Notes: a model not told the origin generated them from the letters alone. A DNA stretch of 64,000 nucleotides from Pseudoflavonifractor sp. An184 (GCF_002160305.1 NZ_NFKI01000015.1:1-64000); one strand, 5' to 3'; positions 32,308 through 40,782 are shown, counted from the first letter of the stretch. Numbers and translations: made by a program.

Positions 32308-34200
32308 ATGGCGCAGCACGATCAGCCCCCGCGCCGGGTGGCCCGTACGTCCAAGCCCAACACCTTTTTCGGCGGAGCCGCGATCCTGGCCGTAGGCATT
32401 CTGGTGGTCAAGCTCATCGGCATGTTCTACAAGATCCCGCTCCTGAACATCATCGGGGAGCAGGGCTCCGCCGACTTCAACAACGCCTATAACATCTACT
32501 CCGTCCTGCTCACCATCTCCACCGCGGGCCTGCCCGTGGCGGTGTCCAAGCTGGTGAGCGAGGCCGACGCCCTGGGCCGCCGGAACCAGGTGCGCCGCAC
32601 CTTCCGGCTGGCCCTGGCCCTGTTCCTGATTCTGGGGGTCCTGTCCTTCCTGGTGATGTTCTTCGGCTCGGAACAGCTGGCCGGCCTGATGAACGACAGC
32701 ATGGCCGCCCCCGGCATCCGGGCCCTGGCTCCGGCGGTGATCTGCGTGGGCTGCCTGTCCGCCTTCCGGGGCTATGCCCAGGGGCACGGGAACATGACCC
32801 CCACCGCCGTCTCCCAGATCATCGAGGCCCTGTGCAAGCTCACCGTGGGCTTGGGGCTGGCCTACTGGCTGGTGGGCCACGGGGCGGACGCCAGCCACGC
32901 CGCCGCCGGCGCCATCACAGGCGTGACGGTGGGCACCATCGTGGCCCTGGCCTATATGCTGATGAACTTTTTGATCACCCGCAGCCAGGAGCCCCAGCTG
33001 GCCGACGACCAGCCCGACGAGCCGTCCACCATCCTCAAGCACCTGCTGATGATCGCCGTCCCCATCACCATCAGTTCCTCCATGGTGGGCATCGTCACCG
33101 TCATCGACACCTCCCTGGTCCAGGGACAGCTCCAGCGGGCCCTGCTGGAGAACCAGGACACCTGGACCCTGTATCAGGACTTTGTGGACTTCGCCTCCCT
33201 GAAGGAGGCCCTGTCCGCCTGGCAGGCCGCCCTGCCCGATGGCAGCGCCGTCTCCATGTCCCTGCTGGACCAGTACGCGGCCCAGGCCGAGGCCCTGCGG
33301 GATCAGCAGTCCGCCCTCACCGACCTGCAGTCCGCCTCCCTGGAGCTCCACGCCGCCCTGGAGAACATCAGCCGCACGCTGTATGGCAACTACTCCGGCG
33401 CTCTGAACATCTATAACCTGCCCACCTCCCTGATGGCCGCCGTCACGGCCGCCGTCATTCCCGCCGTCTCCGGGGCGCTGGCCCGCCGGGACCGCCGGGG
33501 GGCGGGGCGGATCACCGGCTCCGCCCTGCGGATCTCCGCTCTGGCCGCCTGTCCCATGGCGGTGGGGCTGTTTGTCCTGGGCGAGCCCATCATGGCCCTC
33601 ATCTTCCCCAACCTGAATCCCCAGCTGGCCGGTCCTCTGCTGTCCACTCTGGGCCTGGCCACCCTGTTCGTGTGCATGATGCTGGTGTGCAACTCCGTTC
33701 TCCAGGCACACGGCTTTGTGAGCCTGCCGGTGATCATCATGGTGGCGGGAGGCGTGGTAAAGATCATTACCAACTACAACGTGGTGATCCAGCCCACCAT
33801 CGGCATCTACGGGGCCCCCATGGGGAACATCCTGTGCTTCGCCCTGTGCATGACGCTGGATCTGGTGGTGATGTCCCGGGTTCTTCCCCGCCGGCCCAGG
33901 TATATCCAGGTCTTTGCCAAGCCGCTGGCCGCATCCGCCCTCATGGGGCTGGGGGCCTGGGCGGTATACGGCCTGATGTCCAAGTTGTTTGAGGCCACCG
34001 GGATATTTATGTCCGCGGACCCGGTTACCCATGAGGTATTGGGGCTGAGCCGCACCGGCAACGCCGCGGCCACCCTCCTGGCCATTCTGGTGGCGGTGGT
34101 CATCTACGGCGTTTTGGTGATCGCCCTCCGCGCGATTACAAAAGACGATCTGATGCTGATGCCCAAGGGCGAAAAGATTGCCCGGATGCTCCATCTCTGA
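32308..34200 (+). CDS. MurJ/SpoVB-like lipid flippase
   Basis: Polytopic membrane protein of the MOP superfamily, oligosaccharide/lipid flippase type, 630 residues. It opens TFFGGAAILAVGILVVKLIGMFYKIPLLNIIG, with the Gly/Lys pattern of SpoVB and MurJ, followed by about 14 helices. About residues 267-360 form an unusually long hydrophilic, Gln/Ala/Leu-rich insertion (DQYAAQAEALRDQQSALTDL in part) with coiled-coil character before NLPTSLMAAVTAAVIPAVSGAL. The ribosome site AAGGAGG precedes the ATG. Likely moves lipid-linked cell-wall or spore-cortex precursors; which one is unknown. Confidence 0.88.
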   Translation: MAQHDQPPRRVARTSKPNTFFGGAAILAVGILVVKLIGMFYKIPLLNIIGEQGSADFNNAYNIYSVLLTISTAGLPVAVSKLVSEADALGRRNQVRRTFRLALALFLILGVLSFLVMFFGSEQLAGLMNDSMAAPGIRALAPAVICVGCLSAFRGYAQGHGNMTPTAVSQIIEALCKLTVGLGLAYWLVGHGADASHAAAGAITGVTVGTIVALAYMLMNFLITRSQEPQLADDQPDEPSTILKHLLMIAVPITISSSMVGIVTVIDTSLVQGQLQRALLENQDTWTLYQDFVDFASLKEALSAWQAALPDGSAVSMSLLDQYAAQAEALRDQQSALTDLQSASLELHAALENISRTLYGNYSGALNIYNLPTSLMAAVTAAVIPAVSGALARRDRRGAGRITGSALRISALAACPMAVGLFVLGEPIMALIFPNLNPQLAGPLLSTLGLATLFVCMMLVCNSVLQAHGFVSLPVIIMVAGGVVKIITNYNVVIQPTIGIYGAPMGNILCFALCMTLDLVVMSRVLPRRPRYIQVFAKPLAASALMGLGAWAVYGLMSKLFEATGIFMSADPVTHEVLGLSRTGNAAATLLAILVAVVIYGVLVIALRAITKDDLMLMPKGEKIARMLHL

Positions 34201-34254
34201 TGGCGCAAAAAGGCCCTGAACGTCTGTTTTCAGGGCGGCGCCGGGGCCTTCCAT

Positions 34255-34285
34255 GTATTTCCGGCCCCTGTGGGGGCGGAAATAC
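34255..34285 (+). terminator. Hairpin between flippase gene and mazG
   Basis: GTATTTCCGGCCCC - TGT - GGGGGCGGAAATAC. Strong stem without a clear T-run; a weaker GCCCTGAA/TTCAGGGC stem precedes it at 34213-34236. May be an attenuator or mRNA end structure. Confidence 0.55.
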
Positions 34286-34336
34286 GCAAAAGAATTGGGC
34301 TAAAAGCAAAAAATACCTTGCGAAGGAAGCGAGAAT

Positions 34337-35140
34337 GTGGTAGATTTTCAGTATATGGAGCGCTATGACATCCAGGATCTGCGCCGCATCATGGCCCTGC
34401 TCCGGGCTCCGGGGGGCTGCCCCTGGGACCGGGAGCAGACCCACGAGAGCATCCGGCGGAACATGCTGGAGGAGGCCTATGAGGTGGTGGAGGCCATCGA
34501 CGAGAAGGACCCCGAGCACCTGAAGGAGGAGCTGGGGGACGTCCTGCTCCAGGTGGTGTTCCACGCCCAGATGGCCCGGGAGGAGGGGCTCTTCACCTTT
34601 GACGACGTGGTGGACGGCGTAGCCCAGAAGATGGTGTTCCGCCACCCCCACGTCTTTGGACAGGCCCACGCCGACGACTGCGCCCAGGCGCTGGACACCT
34701 GGGACGCCCAGAAGCGGGAGGAGAAGGACCAGCGCACCGCCTCGGACACCCTGAAGGGGGTGGCCCGCTCCCTTCCCGCCCTGATCCGGGCGGAGAAGAT
34801 CCAGAGCAAGGCCGCCAAGGCGGGCTTTGACTGGCCGGACCCGGCCCCCGCCCTGGACAAGCTGGCCGAGGAGGCGGACGAGCTCCGCCGGGCCGCCCAG
34901 GGGGACGGGGACCCGGAGGAGGAACTGGGCGACCTGCTGTTCGCCGCGGTGAAGGCGGGGCGCTTCCTGGGCCTGGACAGCGAGCAGGCTCTGACCCGGG
35001 CCTGCGACAAGTTCATCCGCCGCTTCCAGACGGTGGAGGAGCGCGCCGGAGGCCGCCCTCTGGGGGAACTGCCCCTGGAGGAGCTGGAGGCCCTTTGGGC
35101 CCAGGCCAAGGCGGAGGAAGCTCCAACGCAGAAGCCGTGA
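34337..35140 (+). CDS. mazG: Nucleoside triphosphate pyrophosphohydrolase MazG
   Basis: Hydrolyses NTPs (and aberrant dNTPs) to NMP and pyrophosphate. 267 residues with two MazG repeats: RAPGGCPWDREQTHESIRRN plus EEAYEVVEAID and EELGDVLLQVVFHA in the first half, and LAEEADELRRAAQ plus EEELGDLLFAAVKAGR in the second (EExxE..ExxD metal sites). The GTG at 34337 has AGGAAG 8 bases upstream, whereas the ATG at 34355 has none. Upstream of hupA and rqcP, a Clostridia arrangement. Confidence 0.95.
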   Translation: MVDFQYMERYDIQDLRRIMALLRAPGGCPWDREQTHESIRRNMLEEAYEVVEAIDEKDPEHLKEELGDVLLQVVFHAQMAREEGLFTFDDVVDGVAQKMVFRHPHVFGQAHADDCAQALDTWDAQKREEKDQRTASDTLKGVARSLPALIRAEKIQSKAAKAGFDWPDPAPALDKLAEEADELRRAAQGDGDPEEELGDLLFAAVKAGRFLGLDSEQALTRACDKFIRRFQTVEERAGGRPLGELPLEELEALWAQAKAEEAPTQKP

Positions 35141-35224
35141 TGGGGACAAGCGCCCCAGATCAGCGCACCAACCAAAGACAGGCCGCCGTTTGGGGCCGTC
35201 AACTTTCTTAGGAGGAATACGACC

Positions 35225-35500
35225 ATGAATAAGACCGAACTGATCGCCGCAGTGGCCGAGAAGGCCGACCTGTCCAAGAAGGACGCCGAGGCCGCCATTA
35301 CCGCCACCGTGGACGCCATTGCCGAGGCCCTGACCCAGGGGGAGAAGGTTCAGCTGGTGGGCTTTGGCTCCTTCGAGGTAAAGACCCGGGCCGCCCGGGT
35401 GGGCCGCAACCCCCGCACCGGCGAGGAGATCCCCATCTCCGAGGCCAAGCTGCCCGTGTTCAAGGCCGGCAAGGCCCTGAAGGACGCGGTGGCCCAGTAA
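35225..35500 (+). CDS. hup: HU family DNA-binding protein
   Basis: Nucleoid protein, 91 residues. [46 protein letters not shown] and [16 protein letters not shown] are the HU helix-dimer and DNA-binding arm signatures. The PxxGxxxxI arm tip ([10 protein letters not shown]) is intact. Preceded by AGGAGG and followed by a terminator-like hairpin, then rqcP. Confidence 0.97.
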   Translation: MNKTELIAAVAEKADLSKKDAEAAITATVDAIAEALTQGEKVQLVGFGSFEVKTRAARVGRNPRTGEEIPISEAKLPVFKAGKALKDAVAQ

Positions 35501-35513
35501 AGCCATGCCATCC

Positions 35514-35547
35514 CGGGAGCGCCGCTTGGCGGCGCTCCTTTTTTTGA
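35514..35547 (+). terminator. Terminator or attenuator after hup
   Basis: GGGAGCGCCGC - TTGG - CGGCGCTCC followed by TTTTTTTG, located 14 bases after the hup stop and only 20 bases before rqcP. Partial readthrough would let hup be expressed above rqcP. Confidence 0.85.
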
Positions 35548-35566
35548 ACAGAGGAGTTTTCTGATT

Positions 35567-35809
35567 ATGCGACTGGACAAATGGCTGAAGGTGTCCCGGC
35601 TCATCAAGCGTCGGACGGTGGCCAACGAGGCCTGTGACAACGGCCGGGTCACCGCCAACGGCCGGCCGGTAAAGGCCAGCTACGACGTGAAGGCCGGGGA
35701 CCTTCTGGAATTGAAATTCGGCGAGCGCACCGTGAAGGTGGAAGTGCTGGCCGTGGCGGACAGCGTGGGCAAGGCGGACGCCTCCGCCCTGTACCGGGAA
35801 GTCCTTTGA
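35567..35809 (+). CDS. rqcP: S4-domain RNA-binding protein RqcP
   Basis: 80-residue S4-fold protein (MRLDKWLKVSRLIKRRTVANEACDNGRVTANG... opening abbreviated). RqcP (YabO, Hsp15-like) holds tRNA-bearing 50S subunits during RqcH-driven alanine tailing in ribosome rescue. The size and location next to hup and mazG match the Firmicute gene. GAGGAG precedes the ATG. Confidence 0.92.
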   Translation: MRLDKWLKVSRLIKRRTVANEACDNGRVTANGRPVKASYDVKAGDLLELKFGERTVKVEVLAVADSVGKADASALYREVL

Positions 35810-35820
35810 GGCGGCCGGAT

Positions 35821-36870
35821 ATGGAGCGCGGAGGGGGGAGAACCCGGGCCGGATTCCTGGCGGCGGGGCTGGCCGCCGCGGTACTGCTGGGCGGCTGCGC
35901 CCAGAGGACGGCGGAGCCGGCGTCCGGCCAGATCTTCGCCATGGACACCATCATGTCCATGGACGTGTATGGAGAGGGCGGGGAGGAGGCCCTGGCCCGG
36001 GCGGAGGAGACCATCTACCGCCTGGAGGACCTGTGGGCGGTCACCGACGAGAACAGCGAGATCTGGGCCCTGAACCACAGCGGCGGGGCGTGGGTGGACC
36101 TGTCCCAGGAGACGGCAGACCTGCTCTCCCGGGCCCTGGAGCTGTGCGCCCTCACGGACGGGGCCCTGGACCTGACCGCCTACTCGGCGGTGCAGGCCTG
36201 GGGGTTCACCACCGGGGAGTACCGGGTGCCCTCCCAGGGGGAGCTGGACGCCCTGATCCCGCGCATTGACTACACCCGGCTGGAGCTGGACGGGGACGGC
36301 CTGCGGGCCCGCCTGCCTGAGAACATGGAGCTGGACCTGGGGGCGGTGGCCAAGGGGTACGCCGGGACATATCTGGCCGAGCAGCTGCGCCAGGCGGGGG
36401 TGACCTCCGCCATCCTCCGCCTGGGGGGCAACATCCAGGCGGTGGGGACCCGGCCCGACGGAAACCCCTGGCGGGTGGCCATTCAGGACCCGGACAGCCA
36501 GCAGGAGGCCACCCTGGGGGTGGTGGAGATCGCCGACCAGGCGGTCATCACCTCGGGGGGCTATCAGCGGTACTTTGAGGAGGGCGGAGAGACCTACTGG
36601 CACATCATGGACCCGGACACCGCCGCCCCCGCCCGCAGCGGCCTGACCTCGGTGACGGTCATCGGGGCGGACGGCACCGTGTGCGACGCCCTGTCCACCG
36701 CCCTGTTTGTCATGGGGCCGGAGGAGGCCGTCGGCTTCTGGCGGGCACACCCCGAGCTGGGGGTGGAGCTGATTTTGGTGCTGGAGGACGGCACGGTCCA
36801 AATCACCCAGGGGCTGGAGGAGACTTTCACCCTGTCCCAGGACCGGACAATGGAGGTGATCGCCCCGTGA
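35821..36870 (+). CDS. apbE: FAD:protein FMN transferase (ApbE), lipoprotein
   Basis: Transfers FMN from FAD to Thr/Ser of extracytosolic flavoproteins. 349 residues; signal peptide with lipobox LLGGC (about residues 22-26) places it outside the membrane. AMDTIMSMDVYG, the ELDLGAVAKGYAGTYLAE segment, LGGNIQAVGTRPDGNPWRVAIQDP and DALSTALFVMG are ApbE motifs, including the metal-site Asp. The ATG at 35821 follows a GAGG site. The next gene overlaps by 4 bases (GTGA). No FMN-binding target protein is encoded nearby. Confidence 0.94.
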   Translation: MERGGGRTRAGFLAAGLAAAVLLGGCAQRTAEPASGQIFAMDTIMSMDVYGEGGEEALARAEETIYRLEDLWAVTDENSEIWALNHSGGAWVDLSQETADLLSRALELCALTDGALDLTAYSAVQAWGFTTGEYRVPSQGELDALIPRIDYTRLELDGDGLRARLPENMELDLGAVAKGYAGTYLAEQLRQAGVTSAILRLGGNIQAVGTRPDGNPWRVAIQDPDSQQEATLGVVEIADQAVITSGGYQRYFEEGGETYWHIMDPDTAAPARSGLTSVTVIGADGTVCDALSTALFVMGPEEAVGFWRAHPELGVELILVLEDGTVQITQGLEETFTLSQDRTMEVIAP

Positions 36871-37247
36871 ACCGGAGAACGGCCATTCTGGCGGGGGCGC
36901 TGGCCCTGGTGGTGCTGGCCTGCGCCGGGTTCCTTCTGTGGCAGAGGGCCAACGCCCAGGCGGGGGTGTCGGTCAGAATCTATCAGTACGGGGAATTGGT
37001 GGAGGAGGTCCGCCTGGACCAGGTGACCGAGCCCTACACCATCCCCCTCAGCGGGGAGGACGGGGCGGAGAATCTGGTGGAGGTGGCCCCCGGCCGGGTC
37101 CGGATGCAGAGCGCCAACTGCCCCGACCAGGTGTGCGTGAATCAGGGGTGGATCTCCGACGCCTCGGTGCCGGTGGTCTGCCTGCCCCACCAGGTCGTCC
37201 TTGAGATCACAGGGGGGGAGAGCCATGCGGACGCCGCCGCAGGATAA
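36867..37247 (+). CDS. NusG domain II-containing membrane-anchored protein
   Basis: 126 residues. A GTG start overlaps the apbE stop, with GGAGGTGAT 7 bases upstream. Residues 6-26 are a membrane anchor (AILAGALALVVLACAGFLLW). The rest is the NusG domain II-like extracytosolic fold with the characteristic cysteine motif NCPDQVCVNQGWI and VVCLPHQVVLEI. Found repeatedly with apbE and Gx transporter genes. Function unknown; a role in assembling extracytosolic flavoproteins is a published suggestion for such clusters. Confidence 0.9.
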   Translation: MNRRTAILAGALALVVLACAGFLLWQRANAQAGVSVRIYQYGELVEEVRLDQVTEPYTIPLSGEDGAENLVEVAPGRVRMQSANCPDQVCVNQGWISDASVPVVCLPHQVVLEITGGESHADAAAG

Positions 37248-37749
37248 GGGGACCCGCCGCCTCACCCGGCTGGCCCTGCTCACCGCCATCGCCCTGACCA
37301 TTTTTATGGTGGAGGCCCAGATCCCCGTGCCCATCCCTATCCCCGGGGTGAAGCTGGGGCTGGCCAACATTGTCACGGTGTACGCCGTCTTTGTGCTGGG
37401 GCCCTGGGACGCCCTGTCCATTCTGGTGGTCCGGGTGTTTCTGGGGGCGGTGTTCTCCGGGCAGATGATGACCCTCTTTTACAGCCTGGGGGGAGGGCTG
37501 CTGTGCTGGGCGGTGCTGGTCCTCCTGCGCCGGCTGTTCACCAAGAACCAGATCTGGCTGTGCAGCCCGGTGTCCGCCATCTTCCACAACCTGGGGCAGC
37601 TGCTGGTGGCCGCCGCCCTCATGGGCACCTGGGTGGTGATGGCCTATCTGCCCTATCTGGTGATTGCCGGGGCGGTCAGCGGCCTGTTCACCGGCCTGTG
37701 CGCCCAGTTTCTCATCGGACGGCTGGACAAGATCTCCCACTCCCCATAA
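37225..37749 (+). CDS. Gx transporter family membrane protein
   Basis: 174 residues with about five hydrophobic helices: LTRLALLTAIALTIFMVEAQIP, VKLGLANIVTVYAVFVLGPWDALSILVVRV and FYSLGGGLLCWAVLVLL regions (abbreviated). The ECF S-component-like pattern and older name 'heptaprenyl diphosphate synthase component I' belong to this family. It overlaps the NusG domain II gene by 23 bases, so translation is coupled. In apbE clusters it may import a flavin or related cofactor; not proven. Confidence 0.88.
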   Translation: MRTPPQDKGTRRLTRLALLTAIALTIFMVEAQIPVPIPIPGVKLGLANIVTVYAVFVLGPWDALSILVVRVFLGAVFSGQMMTLFYSLGGGLLCWAVLVLLRRLFTKNQIWLCSPVSAIFHNLGQLLVAAALMGTWVVMAYLPYLVIAGAVSGLFTGLCAQFLIGRLDKISHSP

Positions 37750-37754
37750 TGGAA

Positions 37755-38020
37755 AACAAAATCCCGCGGCATATGCCGCGGGATTCAGCTTGGTGAAAAA
37801 GCCCTCCTGCAAGGAGTTCCGTCGTCCGCAGACGACGGAATAAGATGAAATCCTGTCATTTCCGAGGACATGCGCCTCGGAAATGACACCTCTCACGAAA
37901 TTTTTTCCGACAATTTCGCAAGAAATCGAGGTGAAAATTTCGTGCAACCTAACTCGAAAAAGTGGCTCTGCCACTTTTTCGACAGCCTAAAATCCCGCGG
38001 CATTTGCCGCGGGATTTTGT
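37755..38020. repeat. Palindrome array flanked by two copies of one terminator hairpin
   Basis: AATCCCGCGGCATATGCCGCGGGATT (described as arms AATCCCGCGGCA/TGCCGCGGGATT) at about 37767-37792 and nearly the same at about 37990-38015. Between them lie CCGTCGTC/GACGACGG (37822-37841), GTCATTTCCGAGG/CCTCGGAAATGAC (37855-37887), a CGAAATTTT/AAAATTTCG stem (about 37897-37943) and CGAAAAAGTGG/CCACTTTTTCG (37956-37982). The outer hairpins end the Gx (+) and YitT (-) transcripts. Confidence 0.8.
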
Positions 38021-38028
38021 TGTATGTA

Positions 38029-38904
38029 TTATTCCAAATTCTCGTCGTCCAGCCGGTGGAAGTCCTTGTTGTGGCCGAACACATGGGTGAGGGGGTAGAC
38101 CTTGATGAAGCAGTCGAAGCCCTGGTCCCGCATGAACTCCCGCAGCTGGACGTACTCCCGGGAGTTGCACACGCAGTCCAGCTGGGTCTTGGGCTCCTTG
38201 GAGTAGCCGCCGATGACCTGGTCGATGGTGGCGCTCTTGTGGATCTCGTCGATGATGAACCGCTCGATCTCGGCGGGGTGGTCGCAGATGATCTCCACCT
38301 CGTAGAGCTTGGGCCCCAGGTTGAAGACCATGTAGTTCATGCAGTTGATGTAGATGATCTGCCCCACAAAGGCGTAGGCCACCACGTCCAGGCTGAAGGC
38401 GGACAGCATGACCACCATGATGGTCCCCTCCAGCGTCAGCATGATGTTTTTCAGCTCCACCGCCCGGAAGACCTTTTTCTTCAAAATCTTGGCCAGGGTG
38501 TCCGTCCCCCCGTAGGAGTACCCCAGGCGGTAGGTGATTCCAGCCCCTACCCCGTAGATCACGCCGAAGAGCATGACGGCGATGAGCTTCTCCTGCAAAA
38601 TGATCTCCACCTGCACGTGGTTGAGCACCCACAGCACCAGGGGGTAGAGCACCGACAGGAAAATGATGTTGGAGACCTCCTTGTACCCCAGGGTCAGGAA
38701 GGTGCACAGCAGCATCAGCAGGGTCAGGCCGTAGAAGATCAGGGCGTAGTTGATCCCCACAAAGCTGGCTGCCGTCATGGACAGTCCGGTGAGCCCCGTC
38801 ACCACGAAGCCGTTGGGCAGGGCCACCCAGTTTACCGCAATACTGCACAATACGCAGCTGAGCACCATATAGAACAGCGTCAAGAAACGATTGCGCTTCT
38901 TCAT
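38029..38904 (-). CDS. YitT family membrane protein
   Basis: 291 residues. About 1-190 contain five or six hydrophobic helices with the family pattern LPNGFVVTGLTGLSMTAASFVGINYAL and GITYRLGYSYGGTDTLAKIL (abbreviated). About 205-285 form the soluble DUF2179 (GlnB-like) domain: VEIICDHPAEIERFIIDE and YSKEPKTQLDCVCNSREYVQLREFM. Function unknown. GGAGGGGGA precedes the ATG at 38904; promoter at 38955-38983. Confidence 0.92.
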   Translation of the reverse strand: MKKRNRFLTLFYMVLSCVLCSIAVNWVALPNGFVVTGLTGLSMTAASFVGINYALIFYGLTLLMLLCTFLTLGYKEVSNIIFLSVLYPLVLWVLNHVQVEIILQEKLIAVMLFGVIYGVGAGITYRLGYSYGGTDTLAKILKKKVFRAVELKNIMLTLEGTIMVVMLSAFSLDVVAYAFVGQIIYINCMNYMVFNLGPKLYEVEIICDHPAEIERFIIDEIHKSATIDQVIGGYSKEPKTQLDCVCNSREYVQLREFMRDQGFDCFIKVYPLTHVFGHNKDFHRLDDENLE

Positions 38905-38954
38905 TCGGAATCCCCCTCCGTCGTCCGAGGTTGCGCTGTCAGTCCACATCGGAG

Positions 38955-38983
38955 AGGATACCTTAATTCGACCCAAAAAGCAA
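38955..38983 (-). promoter_or_regulatory. Promoter of the yitT-type gene
   Basis: Minus strand: TTGCTT (38983-38978), 17-base spacer, TATCCT (38960-38955). Confidence 0.65.
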
Positions 38984-39031
38984 GATGTCCCGAAAAGATT
39001 TTACGTTTTGCCTGGTGCCCAACACATTGTC

Positions 39032-40141
39032 TCACTGGGGCAGGGTCAGGTCCCCCTCTTTGATCCAGCCGATCTTCCGGAAGAACAGCCCAAAGATCCA
39101 GGTGAGGACGGCGGGGAGGACAAAGGAGATCAGGATGAGCCCCGCCCAGTCAAAGGCGCTGGGGGCGATGGCGGCCGCCCCGTTGGCCAGGGCGGTCTCG
39201 CTGGGATTCACCCAGCCCGTCCAGACGCCCAGCTGGCCGCACAGGCCGCAGGTGCCCATGCCCGAGTTGATGGGGTCCCCGTTCATCTCCAGCCGGAACA
39301 CACAGGTGGCCAGGGGGCCGGTGACGGCGGAGGTGAGGATGGCGGGGAGCCAGATCCGGGGATTTTTCACGATGTTGGGCATCTGGAGCATGGAGGTGCC
39401 GATGCCCTGGCTCACCAGGCCGCCCCACCGGTTCTCCCGGAAGGACAGCACCGCGAAGCCCACCATGTTGGCGCAGCACCCGGCCACCGCCGCCCCCCCG
39501 GCCAGGCCGGTGAGACCCAGAGCGGCGCAGATGGCCGCCGAGGAGATGGGCAGGGTGAGGGCGATGCCCACCAGGACGGACACCAGCACCCCCATGAAGA
39601 AGGGCTGGAGCTCGGTGGTGCGCATGATGAGCTGACCGAAGGCGCTGGCCGCCCCGCCGATGGGGGGCGCGATGATCCAGGAGGCCCCCAGTCCCGCCAG
39701 AATGGTGACGATGGGGGTGACCAGAATGTCCACCCGGGTCTCCTTGGACACGGCCTTGCCCACCTCGGCGGCGATGATGGCCACGAACAGCACCGCCAGC
39801 GGTCCGCCCGCGCCCCCCAGGGCGTTGCAGGCGTAGCCCACCGTCACCAGGGAGAACAGCACCAGAGGCGGGGCCTGGAGGGCATAGCCGATGGCCACCG
39901 CCATGGCCGGGCCGCTCATAAAGGAGGCCAGCCCCCCAGCAGTATACCCCACGCCGTTGATGGTGATGAGCTGAGCGGTGAGAAAGCCGATGCCGAACTG
40001 GCTGCCCAGGGTGTTCAAAATCGTCCCGATGAGCAGCGAGCAGAAAAGGCCCTGGGCCATGGCCCCCAGGGCGTCGATGCCGTAGCGCTTGGCGGAGATC
40101 ACAATGTTCTTCCGCCGCAGAAATCCTTGAACTGTTTCCAC
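39032..40141 (-). CDS. PTS EIIC-like membrane protein (PF13303 type), NiaR-linked
   Basis: 369 residues, about ten hydrophobic segments: GIDALGAMAQGLFCSLLIGTILN, GPAMAVAIGYALQAPPLVLFSLV (abbreviated), VDILVTPIVTILAG, SSAAICAALGLTGLAGGAAVAGCCANMVGFAV. The pattern is that of 'PTS transporter subunit IIC' proteins without EIIA/EIIB partners, none of which are nearby. The GTG start at 40141 follows AGGTGG; an ATG at 40213 would read through the operator palindrome. The operator at 40175-40200 shares its core with the niaR promoter, so this is probably a NiaR-controlled transporter for a niacin-type compound. The substrate is inference. Confidence 0.78.
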   Translation of the reverse strand: METVQGFLRRKNIVISAKRYGIDALGAMAQGLFCSLLIGTILNTLGSQFGIGFLTAQLITINGVGYTAGGLASFMSGPAMAVAIGYALQAPPLVLFSLVTVGYACNALGGAGGPLAVLFVAIIAAEVGKAVSKETRVDILVTPIVTILAGLGASWIIAPPIGGAASAFGQLIMRTTELQPFFMGVLVSVLVGIALTLPISSAAICAALGLTGLAGGAAVAGCCANMVGFAVLSFRENRWGGLVSQGIGTSMLQMPNIVKNPRIWLPAILTSAVTGPLATCVFRLEMNGDPINSGMGTCGLCGQLGVWTGWVNPSETALANGAAAIAPSAFDWAGLILISFVLPAVLTWIFGLFFRKIGWIKEGDLTLPQ

Positions 40142-40174
40142 GTCTACCACCTGTTTCAGTGCAAAATAAAATAG

Positions 40175-40200
40175 TACACAGGTGTCAAGACACCTGTGTA
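40175..40200 (-). promoter_or_regulatory. Probable NiaR operator of the EIIC-like gene
   Basis: Perfect 26-base palindrome: arm TACACAGGTGTC, centre AA, then the reverse complement of the arm. It lies between the niaR stop and the EIIC-like gene start and contains a TTGACA that may serve as -35 box. The AGGTGTCAAGA core recurs at 40784-40794 in front of niaR. Confidence 0.75.
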
Positions 40201-40253
40201 CAACATCATACACGGCCCGGCGGGCCCTGTCAACCTATTTTTTCAAAATGCTT

Positions 40254-40766
40254 TTATCCCTTCCACAGCAGTCCCGCCTCGTCCAGGGCGGCCCGTACCC
40301 TCTGAAAGGCCTCCTCGCTGGGGCAGCGCAGGGTGTGCAGGTGGATGCCTCCGGTGAGGTCGGAGAGGAGATTGGCCTGATTTTTCGAGACTGAGCGGAT
40401 AAATTCCTGTACATCATACCGGGAGGAGAGGTGGAGCTGTCCGGCCAGCTGGCCGTAGATGGGGTGCTCCACCACCACGTCCACCACCTGGCAGCCCTGG
40501 TCCACCATGATCTCCAGCTCCCGGGCCATCCCCTCCCGGTCGTGGACGCAGGCCACGGTGCGCAGCAGGGCGGCGCTGTCCCGGGGGAGCACATAGCCCC
40601 GGGGGGTGGCGGCGATGTCCGCTCCGCCCGCCCGCAGCAGGGCCACGTCCCCCACGATGATCTGGCGGCTGACGGCAAACTCCCGGGCCAGGGCGGCGGC
40701 GCTGACCGGATGGTCGTTCTGTTCCAATCTGGATAAAATGGCGGCCCGGCGGGCGGCAGCATCCAT
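40254..40766 (-). CDS. niaR: NiaR-type niacin-responsive repressor
   Basis: 170 residues: N-terminal winged helix (HTH_11) at about 5-60 (RRAAILSRLEQNDHPVSAAALAREF, abbreviated) and the C-terminal 3H domain with conserved histidines (VACVHDREGMARELEIMV, VVEHPIYGQL and TGGIHLHTL). This is the family that binds nicotinic acid and represses niacin uptake and NAD synthesis genes in Firmicutes. It lies directly upstream of the EIIC-like gene. A half-site of that gene's palindrome sits next to its own -10 box, suggesting autoregulation. Confidence 0.92.
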   Translation of the reverse strand: MDAAARRAAILSRLEQNDHPVSAAALAREFAVSRQIIVGDVALLRAGGADIAATPRGYVLPRDSAALLRTVACVHDREGMARELEIMVDQGCQVVDVVVEHPIYGQLAGQLHLSSRYDVQEFIRSVSKNQANLLSDLTGGIHLHTLRCPSEEAFQRVRAALDEAGLLWKG

Positions 40767-40782
40767 GAAAATCCCTCCTTGT

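Noticed and set aside
39032-40141. Sugar-specific PTS permease
   Set aside because: No EIIA, EIIB or sugar gene is adjacent and the operator matches the neighbouring niaR promoter, so a sugar PTS role is not supported despite the EIIC-like fold.
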